DNA from: Variovorax paradoxus
Lineage (GTDB): Bacteria > Pseudomonadota > Gammaproteobacteria > Burkholderiales > Burkholderiaceae_C
Reading direction: 5' to 3'
Assembly (NCBI RefSeq): GCF_009498455.1
Contig: NZ_CP045644.1
Span: 3,413,001 to 3,477,000, forward strand
Length of the DNA: 64,000 nt
Shown: positions 59,935 to 64,000 of the stretch, piece after piece
Layout: each line of letters starts with the position of its first letter
Position numbering within the stretch: position 1 is the first letter of the stretch
Made by a program: the position numbers and the translations under genes
The notes under the pieces: model-generated
The model's input: the letters and a program-made list of their open reading frames with translations, nothing else
Told to the model about the DNA's origin: nothing
Database searches by the model: none

Positions 59935-60240
59935 CTCCTTCCCTCTGGGGAAGGCTGGGATGGGGGCAAGCGCCCAACGAGCGTTGTTGGGCCGAGGCCG
60001 TCGTGCCCCACCCCGCCCCTCCCCGGAAGGAGGGAGAAAGACAAACTCCCTCAGCGCATCGACGGATTCAGGGATTGAGCCCGTATCCGCTCCTTCCCCT
60101 TTCGGGGAAGGCTGGGATGGGGGCAAGCGCCCAACGAGCGTTGTGGTGGGGCGGAGGCCGTCGTGCCCCACCCCGACCCTCCCCAGCGGGGAGGGAGAAA
60201 GACCAAAAAACCTCTCAGCGCACCGGCGGATTCAGGATCA
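59935..60240. repeat. tandem copy of an intergenic repeat plus the tolC 3' end
   Basis: Two copies, about 59935-60044 and 60090-60205, share the same order of blocks: CTCCTTCC-type start, GGGGAAGGCTGGGATGGGGG, CAAGCGCCCAACGAGCGTTG, GGCCGTCGTGCCCCACCCC and GAGGGAGAAAGAC. After each copy comes a match to the end of tolC. The true end is at 60215; a degraded copy at 60051-60072 would encode LNPSMR and stop, against LNPPVR in the gene. The unit has thus been duplicated together with the gene end. Each copy can fold into stems and may end transcription of both convergent genes. Confidence 0.8.
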
Positions 60241-61744
60241 CCGGCGGCGGCGGCGCCGACGGCATCGTGGGCGCGGGCGGGTTGAACGGCTGCACCGGCA
60301 CCGGCGGCACCACCGGAATGGCCGGCGGCGTCACGGGCACCACGGGTGCGCCGGTCGTCGCGGCAGGCACCGCAGGCGTGCTGCCATTGCGCGCCAGCGT
60401 CGCGTTGATCGCGTTCATGTCGTCGGTCGTCAGCGTGCCGTTGGCCTGGCGCAGCTTCAGGTTGCCCAGCAGCACGTTGTAGCGCGCCTGCGCGAGGTCG
60501 CGCTTGGTCTGGAACAGCTGGCTCTGCGAATTGAGCACGTCGATGTTGATGCGCACGCCCACCTGGTAGCCCAGCTTGTTCGCGTCGAGCGCGCTCTGGC
60601 TGGAGGCTTCGGCGGCTTCGAGCGCCTTCACCTGGCCCGCACCCGACACCAGCCCGAGGTAGGCCGCGCGCGTGGCCTGCGCCACGCTGCGGCGCGTGCC
60701 GTCGAGCACGCTGCGCGACTGGTCTTCGAGCGCCAGCGTTTCCTTGATGCGGTTCTCGGTGGCAAAGCCCGCGAACAGCGGCAGGTTGAAGGTGACACCG
60801 ACCGTGGCGGCGTTGACGCGCGTGCCCACGGTGCTGGTGCTCGTGCCGGTCGGGTTGCGCGTGACGTTGTAGCCCAGGTTGGCATCGAGCGTGGGCTTGT
60901 GGCCGGCCTGCGCCTTCTGCACCTCGAGCCCGGCCACGTCCAGGCCCAGGCGCGCCTGGCGGATCGCCGGATGCACCTCGTCGGCCTGCGCGACCCAGGC
61001 GTTGATGTCGGCGGGCTGCGCGGTCGGCAGCACGACCGGCGCGGCCAGCGGCACGGGCACGCTGCCCGGCCGGCCGACCAACTGGTCGAGCACCACCTTC
61101 TTGACCTGCAGGTCGTTCTCGGCCGCGATTTCCTGGGCAATCACGAGGTCGTAGCGGGCCTGGGCTTCGCGCGAGTCGGTGATGGTGGAGGTGCCGACCT
61201 CGAAGTTGCGCTTGGCCGACGCCAGCTGCTCGGCCACGGCGACCTTCTGCGCGCGCACCAACGCCAGGCTGTCCTGGCTCGCGAGCACGTCGAAGTACGC
61301 CTGGCTCACGCGCACGATCAGGTCCTGCTCGGCGGTGGTGAGCACCGCCAGCGCAATCTCCGTCTGGCGCTTGCCCTGCTCGTAGGTGGCCCAGTTGGCA
61401 GGGCGGTACAGCGGCTGCGTGGCGTTGATGCCGACGTTCTGCGTGGTGAAGTCACGCGGGGTGCTGGTGCCGCGGCCGGCGCCGGTCAGGGTGTCGATGT
61501 CCAGGTTGCTGCGGTTCACGCCGGCCGTGAGCCCGACGGCCGGCAGGATGCCGGCCTTGGCCTGCGCGGCGCGTGCCAGGTTGGCTTCGTACTGGGCCCG
61601 TGCGCCCTGGTAGGTGGCGTCGAAGCCGCGTGCGGAATCGTAGAGTTCGTTCAGTGTCTGGCCCTGGGCCGGCAGGGCGAGCAGGCCTGCAATGACGCTT
61701 GCGAGGGCTGCGGAAAGTGGCAGAAGCCGGGGCCTGGGAGGCAT
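60215..61744 (-). CDS. tolC: TolC-family outer-membrane efflux protein
   Basis: A 509-residue TolC. The signal peptide ends near ALPAQGQ (residue 29), followed by TLNELYDSARGFDATYQGARAQYEA, the usual opening. Two repeats of long helices follow, with LGNLKLRQANGTLTTDDMNAIN near the end of the fold. After about residue 445 comes a tail of some 60 residues rich in Pro, Val and Ala, unusual for TolC and likely disordered in the periplasm. It forms the outer-membrane duct for efflux or secretion systems. It is the last gene of an operon with rhodanese, methyltransferase and TetR genes. Confidence 0.92.
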   Translation of the reverse strand: MPPRPRLLPLSAALASVIAGLLALPAQGQTLNELYDSARGFDATYQGARAQYEANLARAAQAKAGILPAVGLTAGVNRSNLDIDTLTGAGRGTSTPRDFTTQNVGINATQPLYRPANWATYEQGKRQTEIALAVLTTAEQDLIVRVSQAYFDVLASQDSLALVRAQKVAVAEQLASAKRNFEVGTSTITDSREAQARYDLVIAQEIAAENDLQVKKVVLDQLVGRPGSVPVPLAAPVVLPTAQPADINAWVAQADEVHPAIRQARLGLDVAGLEVQKAQAGHKPTLDANLGYNVTRNPTGTSTSTVGTRVNAATVGVTFNLPLFAGFATENRIKETLALEDQSRSVLDGTRRSVAQATRAAYLGLVSGAGQVKALEAAEASSQSALDANKLGYQVGVRINIDVLNSQSQLFQTKRDLAQARYNVLLGNLKLRQANGTLTTDDMNAINATLARNGSTPAVPAATTGAPVVPVTPPAIPVVPPVPVQPFNPPAPTMPSAPPPPVILNPPVR

Positions 61745-61768
61745 TGAACGTCCTTGGGAGCGAAAGAA

Positions 61769-62122
61769 TCAGTAGCGCGGCACGCTCGGGTCGTGCTGCG
61801 CGGACCAGGCGTCGATGCCCCCCGCCACGTTGGCGAGCGAGTCAAAGCCGTTCTGGTGCAGAAATGCGGCCACGCGCTGGCTGCGGGCGCCGTGGTGGCA
61901 CAGGCAGGCGATGCGGGGCGCCGGCTGTCCGTCGCCGGCGGCGAGTTCGGCCAGCCGGCCGGGGATCTCGTTCATCGGGATCGCGACCAGCGTGAAGCCC
62001 TGCGGCGCAACGCTCGCGGTCTGCAGCTCCCAGGGCTCGCGCACGTCGAGCAGCACGGGGGCGGCGTCGGCGTCCTGGGCGAACCAGGCGGCCAGGTCGG
62101 CGGGGCGGACTTGATCGATCAT
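61769..62122 (-). CDS. rhodanese-like domain protein
   Basis: A 117-residue single-domain rhodanese: VLLDVREPWELQ, then the active loop CHHGARSQRVAAFL (Cys75) and VANVAGGIDAW. It may move sulfane sulfur; its link to TolC is only positional, though the order methyltransferase, rhodanese, tolC is common in related bacteria. It starts 16 bases after the stop of the methyltransferase gene and ends 24 bases before tolC. Confidence 0.9.
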   Translation of the reverse strand: MIDQVRPADLAAWFAQDADAAPVLLDVREPWELQTASVAPQGFTLVAIPMNEIPGRLAELAAGDGQPAPRIACLCHHGARSQRVAAFLHQNGFDSLANVAGGIDAWSAQHDPSVPRY

Positions 62123-62138
62123 GGGCTGGGCCGCTCGA

Positions 62139-62816
62139 TCAGAACGCGAAGCGCGAAGGCTCGGGGAAGTTCAGCAGGCGCGGCGCCACGGTGTCCCAGG
62201 GCTGGATCGTGTCCCACTTGCTTTCGCTGGTGCGGGTCACGAAGTGGGCGCGCATCATGGGCTCTTCGCCAACGATCGCCGACAGGCGACCGCCGACCTT
62301 GAGCGAACCGAGCAGGTTCTGCGGAATGCGTGCGACCGAGCCGCTGAGCACGATCACGTCGAAGCTCGGGCCGCTGGCCAGCGGCACGGCGCCGTCGGCG
62401 TGGCGCACTTCGACGTTGGTCACGCCGTTCTGGCGCAGCGTCTCGGCGGCACGGGCGGCCAGCACGGGGTTGATTTCGAGCGACAGCACCTGGGCGGCGC
62501 GGGCGCCGAGCAGGGCGGCCATGAAGCCGGAGCCGGTGCCGATCTCGAGCACCGATTCGTGCTTCTGGATGTGCAGGTCCTGCAGGGTGCGGGCTTCGAC
62601 CTTGGGCGACAGCATGAATTCGCCGGGCACCGAGCCGTCGAGCAGCGGCAGTTCCATGTCGAAGAAGGACAGCGTGCGGTGTTCGTCGGGCACGTAGTCT
62701 TCGCGGTGAATCTCGGCCAGCAGCTCGAGGATGTCCGACTCCAGCACGTCCCAGGGACGGATCTGCTGTTCGATCATGTTGAAGCGCAAGCGCTCGAGGG
62801 TGGGCGTGGGGTTCAT
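62139..62816 (-). CDS. protein-L-isoaspartate O-methyltransferase family protein
   Basis: A 225-residue SAM-dependent methyltransferase of the PCMT family: MIEQQIRPWDVLESDILELL, the SAM motif VLEIGTGSGFMAALLG, SLEINPVLA and DVIVLSGSV. The typical isoaspartate enzyme has GDG.GP after motif I; here the motif is GSV, so it may belong to the sub-family of unclear substrate found before tolC in betaproteobacteria. The ATG at 62816 is chosen; the frame upstream runs into the TetR gap. Confidence 0.82.
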   Translation of the reverse strand: MNPTPTLERLRFNMIEQQIRPWDVLESDILELLAEIHREDYVPDEHRTLSFFDMELPLLDGSVPGEFMLSPKVEARTLQDLHIQKHESVLEIGTGSGFMAALLGARAAQVLSLEINPVLAARAAETLRQNGVTNVEVRHADGAVPLASGPSFDVIVLSGSVARIPQNLLGSLKVGGRLSAIVGEEPMMRAHFVTRTSESKWDTIQPWDTVAPRLLNFPEPSRFAF

Positions 62817-62911
62817 GGCGTGGCTTTCCTTGAAGGCTCTGGACGGGGACAAACCTTCAATTTTAGGTCGCACCGATGACGCCACCGCGCCAGTCGGCCA
62901 TCCGGCGGCCG

Positions 62912-63592
62912 TCATGCGGGGCTCCCGGGGCGCACGCAGAGGCCGTTCAGCACGGTGTCGCACTGGGTGGCGATGAATTTTTCGGGGTCCAGCGGGCTCA
63001 CGCCGTCGACGCAGACCATGGCCGAATGCTTCCAGAGCATGAGGAACACCATGGGCGCGACCACCGAGTAGATGGCGTGGTCGATGTCCATCTGCACGAA
63101 CTCGCCGCGGTCGATGCCGCGCTGCAGGATGCGGCGCAGCAGGTCATGGCCGGGGCGCACCACCTGCTGGCGGTAGAACTCCGCCAGCTCGGGAAAATTG
63201 CCGCCTTCGCTCATCATCAGCTTGGTCAGGCCCGAGGCCTTGGTCAGGCCGACGCGCTCCCACCAGACGTTCATGCAGTAGCGCAGCATGTCGGCGGTGG
63301 TGCCCTCGAAGGCCTCGAATTCGGCGTTCCACTCCGTGAAACGGCCGCCGAGGTTTTCGACCACCACGGCCTTGAACAGCTCTTCCTTGCTCGGAAAGTA
63401 CAGAAAGAGGGTGCCCTTGGACACGCCGGCCCGCACTGCCACTTCTTCCGAGCGGGTGGCGGCAAAGCCTTTTTCGACGAACAGGTCGAGCGCCGCCGCC
63501 AGCAGTTCGCCCGGGCGCGCCTCTTTGCGCCGCGCGCGCTTGGAAGAAGGCAGCGGACAGAACTTGTCGACGAGGGAACGGGGGGACGGCAT
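62912..63592 (-). CDS. TetR/AcrR-family regulator
   Basis: A 226-residue regulator. The DNA-binding domain is FAATRSEEVAVRAGVSKGTLFLYFPSKEELFKA; a TetR C-terminal ligand domain with IYSVVAPMVFLMLWKHS follows. The N-terminus carries a basic stretch (SKRARRKEARP). The ATG at 63592 is chosen, since a longer frame would run across the putative operator. It is the first gene before the methyltransferase, rhodanese and tolC, and probably represses them; efflux substrates are the likely signals. Confidence 0.88.
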   Translation of the reverse strand: MPSPRSLVDKFCPLPSSKRARRKEARPGELLAAALDLFVEKGFAATRSEEVAVRAGVSKGTLFLYFPSKEELFKAVVVENLGGRFTEWNAEFEAFEGTTADMLRYCMNVWWERVGLTKASGLTKLMMSEGGNFPELAEFYRQQVVRPGHDLLRRILQRGIDRGEFVQMDIDHAIYSVVAPMVFLMLWKHSAMVCVDGVSPLDPEKFIATQCDTVLNGLCVRPGSPA

Positions 63593-63602
63593 GGTGTTAA
63601 TG

Positions 63603-63616
63603 ACTGACGGGTTAGT
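63603..63616. promoter_or_regulatory. putative TetR operator
   Basis: An inverted repeat of ACTGAC and GTTAGT around GG (five of six positions pair), 11 bases upstream of the TetR start and between it and the divergent msrA. ACTnAC-type sites are common for TetR repressors of efflux genes. Confidence 0.6.
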
Positions 63617-63697
63617 AATGTAGTGACCGGCATCCGGCCCGTCAAGCCGCGACAATACCGGTCCCCCGCTTTTTCCAACCCCACCCGGAGCCGCGCC

Positions 63698-64000
63698 ATG
63701 TCTTCTTCACCGTCGCCCACCGAAACCATCGTGCTCGGCGGAGGCTGTTTCTGGTGCACCGAGGCGGTGTTCGACCGGGTTCAAGGCGTGCTCGACGTCG
63801 AGTCGGGCTACTGCAACGGCCAGACGGTGAACCCGACCTACGAGCAGATCTGCACCGGCCGCACCGGCCATGCCGAGGTCGTGAAGCTCGAATTCGACCC
63901 GGCGCAGATCAGCCTGCGCGAGCTGCTCGAGATCTTCTTCGTGGTGCACGACCCCACCACGCTCAACCGCCAGGGCAACGACGTCGGCACGCAGTACCGC
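63698..64000 (+). CDS. msrA: peptide methionine sulfoxide reductase MsrA, 3' partial
   Basis: The first 101 residues of MsrA, cut by the window end. The catalytic motif GGGCFWC is at residues 14-20 (nucleophile Cys17), followed by [26 protein letters not shown] and [22 protein letters not shown], all conserved. It reduces the S-form of methionine sulfoxide in proteins and free methionine. Confidence 0.96.
   Translation, partial: MSSSPSPTETIVLGGGCFWCTEAVFDRVQGVLDVESGYCNGQTVNPTYEQICTGRTGHAEVVKLEFDPAQISLRELLEIFFVVHDPTTLNRQGNDVGTQYR

Overview
The window is high-GC DNA from a betaproteobacterium of the family Comamonadaceae, most likely Variovorax. The evidence is the styA1/styA2B pair, the Bug-type binding protein, the intergenic repeat type and a lipopeptide-siderophore locus with a polyketide module. 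Genus-level placement is an inference; no rRNA gene is present.

Layout. 1-3871: styrene/indole monooxygenase genes (a StyA1 fragment cut by the window edge, then a StyA-StyB fusion) and a dienelactone hydrolase fused to an NTF2-like domain. 3891-9511: an AraC regulator divergent from a four-gene operon (Bug solute-binding protein, Asp/Glu racemase-like protein, RidA-like protein, Ntn-hydrolase acylase lipoprotein). 9548-11688: a minus-strand operon with two roadblock proteins, a small GTPase and an unknown protein. 12039-12878: a ParB-like protein followed by a clear terminator.

12909-45326 is the core: a siderophore locus of about 32 kb. It holds a Sfp-type phosphopantetheinyl transferase, an ECF sigma factor behind a Fur-box-like palindrome, a FecR N-terminal fragment, an MbtH protein, a type II thioesterase and four assembly-line genes. 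Their domains are FAAL-ACP-C-A-T, then KS-AT-KR-ACP, then C-A-T, then C-A-T-C-A-T-C-T. A perfect bidirectional terminator separates these from a minus-strand set: TonB receptor (with its own Fur-like palindrome), hydroxyornithine formyltransferase and FhuF-type reductase. A PvdE-type ABC exporter, an ornithine N5-hydroxylase and a second FecR fragment follow on the plus strand. I infer an acylated peptide-polyketide hydroxamate siderophore. The hydroxylase and formyltransferase make N5-formyl-N5-hydroxyornithine, the FAAL loads a fatty acid, the PKS adds one ketide unit, and the last synthetase ends in C-T with no A and no release domain. The set resembles variobactin/variochelin-type Variovorax loci, but no Asp-type A domain or aspartate hydroxylase gene is visible.

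45355-64000 is ordinary chromosome: a TetR-GST operon divergent from an SDR / saccharopine-dehydrogenase-like / acyl-CoA ligase operon, a second acyl-CoA ligase, an outer-membrane barrel, DUF1345 and EamA membrane proteins, an Ogt plus Ada-AlkA repair pair, a phosphohexomutase and waaA. A TetR-PIMT-rhodanese-TolC operon and the start of msrA complete the window. A tandem repeat that has copied the 3' end of tolC lies between waaA and tolC.
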